Below are positions 53,210 through 62,770 of a DNA stretch of 64,000 nucleotides, piece after piece. The number at the start of each line of letters is the position of its first letter. Position 1 is the stretch's first letter. A program made the translations under genes and the position numbers. Below the pieces are notes generated by a model. It was not told the origin of the DNA and made no database searches. It was given only the letters and a program-made list of their open reading frames with translations. Source of the DNA: Nocardioides sp. (GTDB taxonomy: Bacteria; Actinomycetota; Actinomycetes; Propionibacteriales; Nocardioidaceae); NCBI RefSeq assembly GCF_029937575.1, contig NZ_JAPYPS010000003.1, positions 1,554 to 65,553 of the forward strand. Direction: 5' to 3'.

Positions 53210-54570
53210 GTCGGGTCCAGGATCGGGCGGGAGATCTCGTCGATCTCGGCGGTGGCCAGCTCGATCTCGGCCTCACCGACGGGAGTCGCGGAGGTGAAGA
53301 GCGCCTCCACGAGGGGGCCGACGCCGGCGCGCAGCAAGCGGTCGTCCGCGACGACGTTCTGCAGCTCGAGCGCATCGATGCTGGCGTTGAAGGCGCCGGC
53401 GTTCTCGGGCTGCTGCCCCGGCTGCAGGAACACGTCCGAGCGCGCGACCGATGTGTTGGCCGGCACGAGGTAGCCCGCCTGCGCAACCGGCGCGAAGCCG
53501 TCGGCGGAGATCAGGTGGACCAGGAAGTCGGCGGCGCGCTGCACCTGCCCGCCGGCGGAGATGCACACGCCGGTGACCGATCCGGTGGTCACGGTGCGTC
53601 CGACCCGCGGCATCATCATCACGTCGAAGGACAGGTCGGGGACCTCGCGCAGCGCCGGGGTGATGGAGCGGTCCCCGGCGAACATGCCGAGGCGACCGCG
53701 CTCGAACCACTCCAACGGCGTGGCCTGGCTCAGCTGGGCGTCAGTGAGGGTCGTGCGCGGGTTGCGGGCCAGCTCGAGCAGCGTCGCCAACGTCTCCCGG
53801 TTGTCGTCGCTGCTGAGATCCAGCGACGTGGGCTCGTCGTTGTCGTCGAAGAGCGAGCCACCGCCGGAGAGCAGGTACGGCGCCAGGGCGCCGAGGCTCG
53901 GATCGATGCTGAACCCCTTGGCCCGCAGCCGCGGGCGGGTGGCGAAGTTGATCGCCGCGGTGAACTGCTCGATGTCCATGCCGCGCAGCGGGTCCTCGGG
54001 CACGGGCAGCTCGCGCAGGGCCATCCGGTCGAAGTCGACGAGGTCGGTGTTGAGGTAGAGCACCATCGGCGAGATGCCGTAGGGCATGCACTGCAGGTCG
54101 GTGTCACGGGAGAAGGCCTCGATCGTGTCGAGGGGGTAGTTGTCGCCGTAGCTGACGTCGCGGTCCTCCAGAAGACCGAACAGCGGGACGTTGCGCTCGG
54201 CGTCGACGACGCCCGCGAGCTCGTCGCGCGAGACCTGGTAGATGTCGGGCGCCTTGGCACCCTCGTCCAGGTCGCGCACCATCGCTCGGCTCGTGGGCCA
54301 GCTGAGCAGCTCGACCTCGACCGTGGTGGCCTGGGCGTTGTAGGCGTCCACGACCTCCTGGGACGCCGCGACCTCGGCGGCGGAGCCGAACACGCCGTAC
54401 GTCAGCGTCGCGCGCTGCTCCGGCGGCTGCGGGTCGGGGGACGCCGACTCGCTGGGACTGCCGGAGGGGTCGGGGTCGGGGGGTGAGGCCTCGGTGGAGC
54501 AGGAGGCGAGGGCGAGGCACACGGCCACGGCGCACCCGGTTCGGCGCAGGAGCGCCCGGCGTCGCGTCAT
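53116..54570 (-). CDS. orphan extracellular solute-binding lipoprotein (sugar type)
   Basis: 484 residues. Lipobox LALASC, a Pro/Ser linker, then a type-2 binding-protein fold (YGVFGSAAEVAASQEVVDAY, APDIYQVSRDELAGV, MPYGISPMVLYLNTDLV). It would bind a sugar or similar solute outside the membrane. No ABC permease or ATPase gene is near. The C-terminal ~28 residues are Ser/Pro/Glu repeats and lie antisense to the end of rnd. ATG 54570 has GAGG seven bases upstream. Confidence 0.85.
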   Translation of the reverse strand: MTRRRALLRRTGCAVAVCLALASCSTEASPPDPDPSGSPSESASPDPQPPEQRATLTYGVFGSAAEVAASQEVVDAYNAQATTVEVELLSWPTSRAMVRDLDEGAKAPDIYQVSRDELAGVVDAERNVPLFGLLEDRDVSYGDNYPLDTIEAFSRDTDLQCMPYGISPMVLYLNTDLVDFDRMALRELPVPEDPLRGMDIEQFTAAINFATRPRLRAKGFSIDPSLGALAPYLLSGGGSLFDDNDEPTSLDLSSDDNRETLATLLELARNPRTTLTDAQLSQATPLEWFERGRLGMFAGDRSITPALREVPDLSFDVMMMPRVGRTVTTGSVTGVCISAGGQVQRAADFLVHLISADGFAPVAQAGYLVPANTSVARSDVFLQPGQQPENAGAFNASIDALELQNVVADDRLLRAGVGPLVEALFTSATPVGEAEIELATAEIDEISRPILDPTYVSPTESPEASPSASPSASASPSESVSPSP

Positions 54571-54710
54571 CGTCACCTCTCGCGCTGGGGGCAGTGCAGT
54601 ACTGCTGGGGCATGGGGGTCGGGGCGTCCACCGGATGGAGGTCCCGGCTGCCACACCCTACCCAGGCGCACCATGCCCACGACGCCAGGCATCCACGCCT
54701 GACGCGTGGT

Positions 54711-54805
54711 GTCGAGCACGTCGGACCGGGAGCGCCTCACGGCGCGTGGCCGCTCGTAGCGGCTTATTGTGGGACCCGGGGCTGCCGCAGCCCGACGTGC
54801 TCGAC
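54711..54805. repeat. 14-bp perfect inverted repeats enclosing smaller hairpins
   Basis: GTCGAGCACGTCGG (54711-54724) and CCGACGTGCTCGAC (54792-54805) are exact inverted copies 67 bases apart. Between them are GCGCC-TCAC-GGCGC (54732-54745), GCCGCT-CGT-AGCGGC (54749-54763) and GGGCTG-CCG-CAGCCC (54779-54793, competing with the outer stem). As RNA this could fold into a multi-branched structure; as DNA, paired operator sites. It lies in the 260-bp gap between the unknown gene at 54831 and the binding-protein gene. Confidence 0.6.
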
Positions 54806-54807
54806 GG

Positions 54808-54820
54808 GACCACTGTAGTC
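54808..54820. promoter_or_regulatory. 13-bp operator-like palindrome
   Basis: GACCACTGTAGTC is symmetric at five of six pairs around a central T. It lies between the 54831 gene and the inverted-repeat element. The half GTGGTC (minus strand) resembles GntR-type sites, but the match is too short to name a regulator. Confidence 0.3.
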
Positions 54821-54830
54821 GCTGTCCGGC

Positions 54831-55436
54831 TCAGGCCAAGCGGTCTTCGAGCTCGAGCTCCGAGGCCGCCGCGAGCTGCTCGGCCAGCAGCAGCATCCGT
54901 CGCACCTCGACGTCGCTCGGCTCCGCCAGGAGCGCGCGCCCGGTGGCCACGACACGGGCGAACGCGGAGGCTCGCAGCAGCACGTCGGCGTAGTCCCGCG
55001 TCGCGATGCCGCGCAGCACCTCGTCGACCATGGCGCGCAGCTCGTCGGGACCGGGCGGGTCGGCCACCCCGGCCACGACCTCGGCGACCTCGGCGCGGGC
55101 GCGCCCGGCGTCGTACTCCCGGGCCACCCGCAGCGGGTCGGCATGGACCCAGGTGCGCAGCAGGTAGAGCCGCCACACGCTGCCGGCCAGGGAGTCGACC
55201 GGTGAGCCGGCCCACACCTCGGCGATGGTCTCGATGCCCTCGGTCTCGGCGAGGTGGAGGAGCCGCTCGGCGACCTCGTCGTCGTCGCTGTCGCGGGCGC
55301 CACGGACGAACAGCACTGCCGCCCGGTCGGCGGCCTCGCTCACCAGCGCCGGGTCGGCGCCTCCCTCGAACTCGTCGAAGTAGTCAGCCCACCTGGCCAA
55401 CGGCTTGTGGTGCGGCCTGGGGGCGGAGTCGGGCAT
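54831..55436 (-). CDS. conserved helical hypothetical protein
   Basis: 201 residues, acidic, almost entirely helical with many Ala, Glu, Asp and Arg (EVAERLLHLAETEGIETIAE, VLLRASAFARVVATGRALLA). No signal peptide, membrane segment, metal site or nucleotide motif. It is separated from hrpA by 9 bases, so it is probably its downstream operon partner. I recognise no function. Confidence 0.7.
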   Translation of the reverse strand: MPDSAPRPHHKPLARWADYFDEFEGGADPALVSEAADRAAVLFVRGARDSDDDEVAERLLHLAETEGIETIAEVWAGSPVDSLAGSVWRLYLLRTWVHADPLRVAREYDAGRARAEVAEVVAGVADPPGPDELRAMVDEVLRGIATRDYADVLLRASAFARVVATGRALLAEPSDVEVRRMLLLAEQLAAASELELEDRLA

Positions 55437-55445
55437 CGGGCCAGG

Positions 55446-58400
55446 CTACGCCTCCATGACACGCCGGATCCGCTGGTCGCTCACGGGTCCGTCGGTACCG
55501 AGCTGCTGGGCCCACAGGGAGACGCGGAACTCCTCCAGCATCCACCGCACCCGCCGCAGCGACTCCCCCGCGGGGCTGCCGTCGGGAAGCGCCTCGAGCC
55601 GATGCAGGTAGGCCTCCTGGAGCTGGGCAACCTGGTCGTGCAGGAGGCGGTCGCGGTGGATCGCGCCCCCGCCCTCGTCGAGCTTGGCGCGACGCTGCTC
55701 GATCGCTCGCAGGTACGTCGGCAGGCGGCGCAGCCGGGCGGCACCCGCCTCGCCCACGAAGCCGACGCCGACCAGTCGTCCGAGCTGGGCCTTCATGTCG
55801 GTCAGGGCCGGCAGCTGGGTCATCTCGGCCCGGCCAGCCAGCACCTTGTCCGCGGCCCGCCACCGCTCGAGCACGGTCATCACGTCCGACAGCGTGGCTC
55901 GGACCGCGGCCTCGTGGTCGCGCGACGCCTCCGCGACCAGCGCCGCGAAGGCCTTCTCGTCGCGCACCTCGGGACGTGCGTCGACGAGGTCGCTCAGCAC
56001 CGCCGCGCGGCAGTCGGCGAGCAGGTCGGCGGTGGTGGCGTAGGGACTGGCCACCAGGGCGAGCTTGTCGCGCGTCGACAGCCCGCCGTCCAGCTCGTCG
56101 CGCGACTCGAGCCGCGGGTCGGGCACGGCGAGCAGCAGCAACCGTCGTACGCCGAGCCGGTGCCGCGCCGCGGCCTCCTCGGCCGAGCCGACCACCGCGA
56201 GCCCGACGGTGGCACCCTCGTCGACGAGCGCCGGGTGCGCGGTGACCTCGTGTCCGGCGCGACGCTGGGTGATCGAGGCAGGGAGGTCCCCGAAGGACCA
56301 CGTCGTCTCGCCGGTGCGCGAGAGGCCGGAGTCGTCGGCGACCTCGGCGAGCGCCTGGGCGAACTGAGGTCGCAACGGCGCCTTGAGCGCCTCCAGGTCC
56401 TTGCCGCGCGCCTGCTCCGCGCCACTGTCGTCGACGACTCGGTAGGTCGGTCGCAGGTGCTCGGCGATCTTGGACCAGTCCCACGCGTCGCGTGGCACGA
56501 CCACGCCGGTCGTGGCACGACACCAGCGTTCGAGGGCGTCGAGCAGCGGCTCCTCCCCCGCCGGGACGGCGGCGAGGAAGTCGCGGGCCCGATCGGGCGC
56601 GGGCACCAGCGAGACCCGCAGTGGCTTGGGCAGGCTGCGGATCAGCGAGGTGACGAGCTCGAGGCGCAGACCCGGGACGTTCCAGGAGAAGTCGTCACCG
56701 TCGACCTGGTTGAGCGTCGCCACCGGTACGTCGATGGTGAGTCCGTCGTCGTCGGCGCCGGGCTCGAAGTGGTAGCTGATCGGGAAGGTCAGCCCCTGGC
56801 TCGCGTCGGTCCCCCTCCCGGCGCCCTGCCAGGTCGTCGGGTAGTCGGCCTCGGCGACCGGAGCGGCGGTGTCATGGGTGAGCATGGCGAGATCGAAGGT
56901 GAGCAGGTCCGGCTGCTCGCGGCGTGTCTTCTTCCACCAGGTGTCGAAGTGGGCACCGCTGACGACCTCCGCGCCCACGCGCTCGTCGTAGAAGTCGAAG
57001 AGGGTGTGCTCGTCGACGACGATGTCGCGGCGGCGGGCGCGGTGCTCGAGCTCGGCGGCCTCCTCCAGCAGCGCGCGGTTGTGGCTGAAGAACTTCTGCT
57101 GCGTCGACCACTCGCCGTACACCAGTGCGTGGCGGATGAAGAGCTCGCGGCTGAAGGCCCGGTCGACCTTGCCGAAGGAGACCAGGCGGTCGGCGACCAG
57201 CGGTACGCCGTACAGCAGGACGCGCTCGTGGGCCATCACCGAGGCGCGCTTCTTGGACCAGTGCGGCTCGGAGTAGGTGCGCTTGACCAGGTGGGCGCCG
57301 ATCGTCTCGGCCCACTCCGGCTTGATCGCTGCGTTCTGCCGGGCGAAGAGGCGGCTGGTCTCGACGAGCTCGCCGGCCATCACGAAGGCGGGTGGCTGCT
57401 TGGCCAGGCCGCTGCCGGGGAAGATCGCGAACTTGGTGCCGCGCGCACCGAGATACTCGCGCATCGGGCGGCGCCCGGTGGGTCTTCCCCTGCCCGGCGG
57501 ATCCTTCTCGCGCTCCTCGAGGATCCCGACGTGGCTGAGCAGACCGCTCAGCAGCGCCTGGTGGATGCCGTCGGCATCGGGCTGGTCGGCGGGGCGGCCG
57601 ATCTCGAGCCTCATCTCCTTGCAGACCTGGCGCAGCTGGGACTCGAAGTCCTGCCACTCGCGCACCCGCAGGTAGTTGAGGTACTCGCGCTTGCACATCC
57701 GCCGGAACGCGCTGCTGCTGAGCTCGCGCTGCTGCTCCTTGAGGTAGCGCCACAGGGTGAGCCAGGTGAGGAAGTCCGAGCCCTCGGCCTTGAACCGTGC
57801 GTGCTGCTGGTCGGCCTGGGCGCGCTGCTCGACCGGCCGCTCGCGGGGGTCCTGCAGCGACAGCGCGGCGGCGATCACGATGACCTCGCGCGCGCAGCCG
57901 AGACGTTCGGCCTCGATGATCATCCGAGCCAGTCGGGGGTCCATCGGCAGCCGGGCCAGGCGACGACCGACCTGCGTCAGCTGCGGCCCGTCGTGCTGCG
58001 GCTGCGGGCGACCTCGACCTCGGCGACCGCTTCCTCCGCGCCGTGGCCGACGATCTGGCCCCTCGCGGTGGTCGTCCGGGGCCACTTCGTCGCTCACCGC
58101 GCCCAACTCCTCCAGCAGCTGGACGCCGGCCTGCACGTTGCGCTTGTCGGGGGGCTCGACGAAGGGGAAGCGGGCGATGTCGCCCAGGCTGAGCGAGGCC
58201 ATCTGGAGGATCACCGAGGCGAGGTTGGTGCGCAGGATCTCGGGGTCGGTGAACTCGGGGCGGGCCTCGAAGTCCTCCTCGGCGTAGAGCCGGATCGCGA
58301 TGCCCGCCGCGACGCGACCGCAGCGACCCGAGCGCTGGTTGGCCGAGGCCTGGCTGATCGGCTCGATCGGCAGCCGCTGGACCTTGGTGCGCACGGAGTA

Positions 58401-59459
58401 CCGCGAGATGCGCGCGACGCCGGTGTCCACGACGTACCGGATCCCCGGGACGGTGAGCGACGTCTCGGCCACGTTGGTCGCCAGGACGACGCGCCGCCCG
58501 ACGCCCGCGGGACGGGGCGCGAAGACACGGTGCTGCTCGGCCGAGGAGAGCCTGGAGTAGAGGGGCACGATCTCGACCCCTCGCGGGCCTTCGGAGAGGT
58601 GGCCGAGCGCATCGGCGGTGTCGCGGATCTCGCGTTCGCCGGGCAGGAAGACCAGGACGTCGCCGGCCCCCTCCGCCGAGAGCTCCTTGACCGCCTCGAC
58701 GATGGCCTCGGTCTGGTCGCGCACGACCGTCTCACCCTCCTCGTCGTCGTCGGCGAGGTCGATGAGCGGGCGGTAGCGCACCTCGACCGGGAAGGTGCGC
58801 CCGGACACCTCGATGATCGGGGCCGGGGTGCCGGACGCGTCGGCGAAGTGCTCGGCGAAGCGGTCGACGTCGATGGTGGCGGAGGTGACGATGACCTTGA
58901 GGTCGGGCCGGCGCGGCAGGAGTCGCTTGAGGTAGCCGAGCAGGAAGTCGATGTTGAGGCTGCGCTCGTGGGCCTCGTCGATGATGATCGTGTCGTACTT
59001 CGCCAGGTCGCGGTCGCGCTGCAGCTCGGCGAGCAGGATGCCGTCGGTCATCAGCTTGACCCGGCTCGCGCGGCTCGTACGGTCGGTGAAGCGCACCTGG
59101 TAGCCGACGACGCTGTCCGGCTCGCCCACCTTCGTGCCGAGCTCGTCGGCGATCCGCTCCGCCACGGAGCGGGCGGCGATCCGGCGCGGCTGGGTGTGCC
59201 CGATCAACCCGCCCCGGCGGGCGCCCTCGGGACGCAGCCCGCGACCCAGCTCGAGGCAGATCTTCGGCAGCTGGGTCGTCTTGCCCGAGCCGGTCTCCCC
59301 CGCCACGATCACCACCTGGTGGTCGCGGATCGCCTCCGCGATGTCGTCGCGACGCTGGCTGACCGGGAGGTCGGGCGGATAGGTGATCACCAGCCCGCCG
59401 GCGCGGGCGGGGTCGGGAGCCGGCGAGGTGGGGGATCCGTCGGAAGGGGGCGCAGACAT
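55446..59459 (-). CDS. hrpA: ATP-dependent RNA helicase HrpA (DEAH family)
   Basis: About 1337 residues, the normal HrpA length. Motif I GETGSGKTTQ, Ia TQPRRIAARSVA, II DEAHERS, III SATID, and VI QRSGRCGR are all present, followed by the HA2/OB region and the long C-terminal extension typical of HrpA. Around residues 470-510 is a basic Arg/Gly/Pro-rich insert (RRPRRGGSGRRGRGRPQPQ) that looks disordered. It remodels mRNA and rescues stalled ribosomes in other bacteria. ATG 59459 is preceded by GGGGG. Confidence 0.95.
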   Translation of the reverse strand: MSAPPSDGSPTSPAPDPARAGGLVITYPPDLPVSQRRDDIAEAIRDHQVVIVAGETGSGKTTQLPKICLELGRGLRPEGARRGGLIGHTQPRRIAARSVAERIADELGTKVGEPDSVVGYQVRFTDRTSRASRVKLMTDGILLAELQRDRDLAKYDTIIIDEAHERSLNIDFLLGYLKRLLPRRPDLKVIVTSATIDVDRFAEHFADASGTPAPIIEVSGRTFPVEVRYRPLIDLADDDEEGETVVRDQTEAIVEAVKELSAEGAGDVLVFLPGEREIRDTADALGHLSEGPRGVEIVPLYSRLSSAEQHRVFAPRPAGVGRRVVLATNVAETSLTVPGIRYVVDTGVARISRYSVRTKVQRLPIEPISQASANQRSGRCGRVAAGIAIRLYAEEDFEARPEFTDPEILRTNLASVILQMASLSLGDIARFPFVEPPDKRNVQAGVQLLEELGAVSDEVAPDDHREGPDRRPRRGGSGRRGRGRPQPQHDGPQLTQVGRRLARLPMDPRLARMIIEAERLGCAREVIVIAAALSLQDPRERPVEQRAQADQQHARFKAEGSDFLTWLTLWRYLKEQQRELSSSAFRRMCKREYLNYLRVREWQDFESQLRQVCKEMRLEIGRPADQPDADGIHQALLSGLLSHVGILEEREKDPPGRGRPTGRRPMREYLGARGTKFAIFPGSGLAKQPPAFVMAGELVETSRLFARQNAAIKPEWAETIGAHLVKRTYSEPHWSKKRASVMAHERVLLYGVPLVADRLVSFGKVDRAFSRELFIRHALVYGEWSTQQKFFSHNRALLEEAAELEHRARRRDIVVDEHTLFDFYDERVGAEVVSGAHFDTWWKKTRREQPDLLTFDLAMLTHDTAAPVAEADYPTTWQGAGRGTDASQGLTFPISYHFEPGADDDGLTIDVPVATLNQVDGDDFSWNVPGLRLELVTSLIRSLPKPLRVSLVPAPDRARDFLAAVPAGEEPLLDALERWCRATTGVVVPRDAWDWSKIAEHLRPTYRVVDDSGAEQARGKDLEALKAPLRPQFAQALAEVADDSGLSRTGETTWSFGDLPASITQRRAGHEVTAHPALVDEGATVGLAVVGSAEEAAARHRLGVRRLLLLAVPDPRLESRDELDGGLSTRDKLALVASPYATTADLLADCRAAVLSDLVDARPEVRDEKAFAALVAEASRDHEAAVRATLSDVMTVLERWRAADKVLAGRAEMTQLPALTDMKAQLGRLVGVGFVGEAGAARLRRLPTYLRAIEQRRAKLDEGGGAIHRDRLLHDQVAQLQEAYLHRLEALPDGSPAGESLRRVRWMLEEFRVSLWAQQLGTDGPVSDQRIRRVMEA

Positions 59460-59523
59460 GACACCCCCCATTCTGCCGGTCGCGTCGAACGGGTTTGCCC
59501 GCCGCCTCGCGCGGCACCTTGCG

Positions 59524-59539
59524 CTAGAACACGTTCTAG
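59524..59539. promoter_or_regulatory. KstR-type operator before the KstD-like gene
   Basis: CTAGAACACGTTCTAG is a 16-bp palindrome (centre AC). Its core TAGAACACGTTCTA (59525-59538) fits the published KstR consensus TnnAACnnGTTnnA at every fixed position. It ends 15 bases before GTG 59555 and 65 bases from hrpA. The adjacent gene belongs to the family controlled by KstR in mycobacteria and rhodococci. Confidence 0.75.
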
Positions 59540-59554
59540 TTGCAGGATCGGGCG

Positions 59555-61117
59555 GTGGACGAGCACTCCGAGCAGCAGCAGTACGACGTCGTCGTGGTCG
59601 GCAGCGGGGGCGGCGCCCTCACCGGGGCGGCCCTGGCCGCCCGCGCGGGACTGTCGGTCGTGGTGGTCGAGAAGACCGCCCTCCTGGGCGGCACGTCGGC
59701 CTACTCCGGCGGCGCCTGCTGGCTGCCGGGCAGCCAGGTCCAGCAGCGCGCGGGCCTCCCCGACTCGACCGAGGGCGCCCGCGCCTACCTGTCGGCCATC
59801 CTGGACGACCCGACCGGGCCCGCGACCGCCGCCAAGCTCGACGCCTTCCTGACGCACGCGCCGGAGCTCGTCGCCGCCCTCGAGGACGACCCCGACCTGG
59901 ACTTCGAGTGGCTGCCCTTCCCGGAGTACTACGACGCGCCGGGCCGGGTGCCGATGGGGCGCTCCATCCAGCCGGTGAGCATCAAGCGCGACGCCCTGCC
60001 CGCGCCCGTCGCCGAGCTGGTGCGACCGCCGGTGGAGCTCGACCGTGCGGGCGCACCCGGGCGTCGCACCCTGACCGGCGGGCAGGCGCTGATCGCCCGT
60101 CTGGCCGTGGTCGCCCTGCGCGAGGGGGCGCACGTGCTGACCCGCCACACCATGACCGAGCTGCTGGTCGAGGACGATCGGGCGGTCGGCGTGCACTGCA
60201 CGACGCCGGACGGTGCGCCGGTCGAGCTGCTCGCGCGTCGTGGGGTGCTGATCGCGGCCGGCGGCTTCGAGGGCAACGCCGCGCTGCGTGCCAGGCACGA
60301 CGTACCGGGAGAGGTGGCGTGGAGCATGGCGCCGCGCGGCACCAACCTGGGCGAGCCGATGACGGCGGCGGTCGAGCTCAGCGCGGCGACCGACTTCAGC
60401 GCGCTCGGGTGGTTCTGTCCGGGCCTGGAGCAGCCCGACGGCGGCGGCTCCTTCACCCTCGGCTTCCGCAGCGGCGTGATGCTCGACGCCGCGGGCTCGC
60501 GCTACGCCAACGAGTCGCTCCCCTACGACCGGTTCGGCCGGGCCATGGCCGCGCACCCGGGTGCGATCCCGTCCTGGTTCGTCTTCGACTCCCGTGAGGG
60601 CGGTCGCCTACCGGGCATCGCGATGCCCGAGGGCGACCCTGCCGAGCACCTCGCTGCCGGCACCTGGGTCCAGTCCGACACGCTGGCCGGGCTCGCCTCG
60701 GCCACCGGTCTGCCCGCCGCGGCACTGGAGGCGAGCGTCCGGCGCTACAACGGCTTCTGCGCCACCGGGGTCGACGAGGACTTCGGGCGCGGCGCCGACG
60801 AGTACGACACCTTCTTCACCGGCGGAGAGGGCCCCAACAAGGCCCTCACCCCGGTCGACGTGCCGCCGTACTACGCGGCTCGCTTCGTGCTCTCCGACCT
60901 CGGCACCAAGGGCGGGTTGCTCACCGACGACGCGGGCCGGGTGCTGCGCGAGGACGGCTCCTCGATCGCGGGCCTGTACGCCGCCAGCAACTCGACCGCG
61001 TCGATGTTCGGCTCGGTCTATCCCGGACCGGGCGCGCCGCTCGGCTCGGCGATGGTCTTCGCGTCACTGGCCGTGCGGGACATGCTCAGCTCGCCTGGTG
61101 CCGCTGGCGTCGCATGA
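59555..61117 (+). CDS. FAD-dependent 3-ketosteroid dehydrogenase-like protein
   Basis: About 520 residues. FAD-binding VVVVGSGGGALTGAALAARAG near the N-terminus, EKTALLGGTSAYSGGACWLP next, the mid-chain IAAGGFEGN, and the C-terminal YPGPGAPLGSAMVFASLA are hallmarks of the KstD/fumarate-reductase flavoprotein group. KstD enzymes introduce the delta-1 double bond in steroid ring A; related members act on other enones, so the exact substrate is open. GTG 59555 has AGGA eight bases upstream; a TTG at 59540 would abut the operator. The KstR-like site supports a steroid role. Confidence 0.85.
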   Translation: MDEHSEQQQYDVVVVGSGGGALTGAALAARAGLSVVVVEKTALLGGTSAYSGGACWLPGSQVQQRAGLPDSTEGARAYLSAILDDPTGPATAAKLDAFLTHAPELVAALEDDPDLDFEWLPFPEYYDAPGRVPMGRSIQPVSIKRDALPAPVAELVRPPVELDRAGAPGRRTLTGGQALIARLAVVALREGAHVLTRHTMTELLVEDDRAVGVHCTTPDGAPVELLARRGVLIAAGGFEGNAALRARHDVPGEVAWSMAPRGTNLGEPMTAAVELSAATDFSALGWFCPGLEQPDGGGSFTLGFRSGVMLDAAGSRYANESLPYDRFGRAMAAHPGAIPSWFVFDSREGGRLPGIAMPEGDPAEHLAAGTWVQSDTLAGLASATGLPAAALEASVRRYNGFCATGVDEDFGRGADEYDTFFTGGEGPNKALTPVDVPPYYAARFVLSDLGTKGGLLTDDAGRVLREDGSSIAGLYAASNSTASMFGSVYPGPGAPLGSAMVFASLAVRDMLSSPGAAGVA

Positions 61118-61160
61118 AGGACTTGCCGTCAGGCCACGCACGGAGCGGCGCAGGCTCGGC

Positions 61161-62666
61161 TCACGACAGGGTCCGGTACTGGATCTCGACCCGGAAGCTC
61201 TTCACGTCGTACCGGCTCCCCTCCGACAGCCCCACCTGCCAGTAGATCGCCGGCTGACCCGACGCCGGGTCCCGCACGAGATCACCCTTCTTGTGCGTTC
61301 CGCCCCGGTGGAGCCCCGAACGGCCGTCGAACTGTGCCCGGTTGAGGAAGTCGCCGTCCTCCGTGAGGTAGCCGAGCACGAGATAGGCCTCGCGCGCGCC
61401 ACGGGCGGCCCCGCCACGCACGCTCACCCGCATGTTGCGGTAGCGACCGCCGAAGGCAGGCGGCAGGTAGACGCCGTGCACGCTCACCACGACGCTCTGC
61501 TTCGGCTTCTGGCAGGAGGTCTGCGAGTACAGGCCCAGCCCACCACCACGCTGCTTCTTCAACGAGGAGCAGCGTCCGACGAACGAGTTGACCTGACTCG
61601 GGGCCGGGGACAGGTCGGCCTTCCACTTCCTCCACCGCAGCTTGTCGTCGGAGACCCGGAACGTCGTCCGCACGTCGGCCTGGTTGCCTGCCCGGTCCTC
61701 GCCACGGACCCGCAGCTGGTAGCGGCCTGCGGCGACCGGCTTGCCGGCGACCCGGCCGTCCCAGTCCATGACGACCTGTCCGCGGTAGTTGCCTGGCCCG
61801 CCGGTGCCGAAGGTCTTCACCACCTTGCCCTGGGGGGTGAGCACGTCGAGGAAGGCATGGCGCATCCCGCCGTTGCGGAGCTGGGCGACGACCCGGAGGC
61901 GATCGCGGTAGCCGTCGGGAGCGGGGAACAGCGTCGGGATGGACTCCGGCAGCTCGACGTCGCCGTTCGCATCGTCGTCGAAGACGAACTCGAAGCTCGT
62001 GGTGCCCTCGAGGAGACCGAAGTCCTCGGTCGCCAAGGACGCGTCGGCCACCAGCTCGTAGGTGGCGTCCTGGTCGAGGCCTTCAGGGACCTCGAAGCGC
62101 AGCCGGGCGGCCGCGTTGCTCGGCATCGTCTGCTCACCCTCGGCCACCACGGACGCGTCCGGGGCCACGATCCGCCAGGCGACGTCCAGCTCCGAGCCCG
62201 CAGGCGCCTCGGTGTTGGCGACCTGGAGCTCGACCGGACCCGGCCTCAGCGGTGCCCGGTTGCGCACGTGGGCCACGTCGAAGCCGACTCGCCGGTAGAT
62301 GTCCAGCGACTCCGACCGGGCGACCTCGACGCACGGGTAACCGCACCGGATGACCCACACGAACGTGTCGTCGGCGTTGTAGTCGAAGGTGACCGGGACC
62401 TGGCCGTCGGGGGGGACGGCGAAGGTGTCCTGGTTCTGGTTGACCACGTAGAGGGCACCGGCCTCCGGCGCGTGGTCGACGACGCTGACCACGTAGTCGG
62501 TGACGTCCGGGTTGAAGCGCGTGACGCTCGGGAAGGTCACCTCCACGTCGCCGGTTGGTGCCTCTGCGGGCGCCGGGTCCGCCGACGCTGGCGCTGCCGT
62601 GCCGAGAACCTGCAGGGACGTGGTGACGGACAGGGCAACGGCGGCGACGAGCGCGCGGATCTTCAT
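61161..62666 (-). CDS. secreted beta-sandwich protein with FlgD-like Ig module
   Basis: 501 residues. Signal peptide cleaved near ASA-DPA (residue ~29). The first ~230 residues are Ig/beta-rich with one close cysteine pair (RCGYPC). About 260-360 contains VMDWDGRVAGKPVAAGRYQL, the FlgD/Ig-like pattern (G-x-x-V-x-x-W-D-G-x-x), which occurs in many exported actinobacterial proteins. The C-terminal ~140 residues have two cysteines (RCSSL, SCQKP) and a basic beta region. No enzyme motif. Convergent with the KstD-like gene, 43 bp away. Confidence 0.78.
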   Translation of the reverse strand: MKIRALVAAVALSVTTSLQVLGTAAPASADPAPAEAPTGDVEVTFPSVTRFNPDVTDYVVSVVDHAPEAGALYVVNQNQDTFAVPPDGQVPVTFDYNADDTFVWVIRCGYPCVEVARSESLDIYRRVGFDVAHVRNRAPLRPGPVELQVANTEAPAGSELDVAWRIVAPDASVVAEGEQTMPSNAAARLRFEVPEGLDQDATYELVADASLATEDFGLLEGTTSFEFVFDDDANGDVELPESIPTLFPAPDGYRDRLRVVAQLRNGGMRHAFLDVLTPQGKVVKTFGTGGPGNYRGQVVMDWDGRVAGKPVAAGRYQLRVRGEDRAGNQADVRTTFRVSDDKLRWRKWKADLSPAPSQVNSFVGRCSSLKKQRGGGLGLYSQTSCQKPKQSVVVSVHGVYLPPAFGGRYRNMRVSVRGGAARGAREAYLVLGYLTEDGDFLNRAQFDGRSGLHRGGTHKKGDLVRDPASGQPAIYWQVGLSEGSRYDVKSFRVEIQYRTLS

Positions 62667-62770
62667 CGTGGAGGCTTCTTCCGAGACGGGCCCCCGGATC
62701 GAGGCGGCTCAGCGTAAGGCCGCCGTGTGCCCTCCGTCCCGGATTTTCCTCAACCCGGACGAGGCTCAGG

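Noticed and set aside
59540..59554. TTG start for the KstD-like protein
   Set aside because: It would abut the operator with no ribosome-binding site; GTG 59555 has AGGA at a good distance.
55254..59852. A 1532-codon open frame on the plus strand
   Set aside because: Antisense to hrpA, whose helicase motifs are all present; the translation lacks domains and runs on into the KstD-like gene in the wrong frame.
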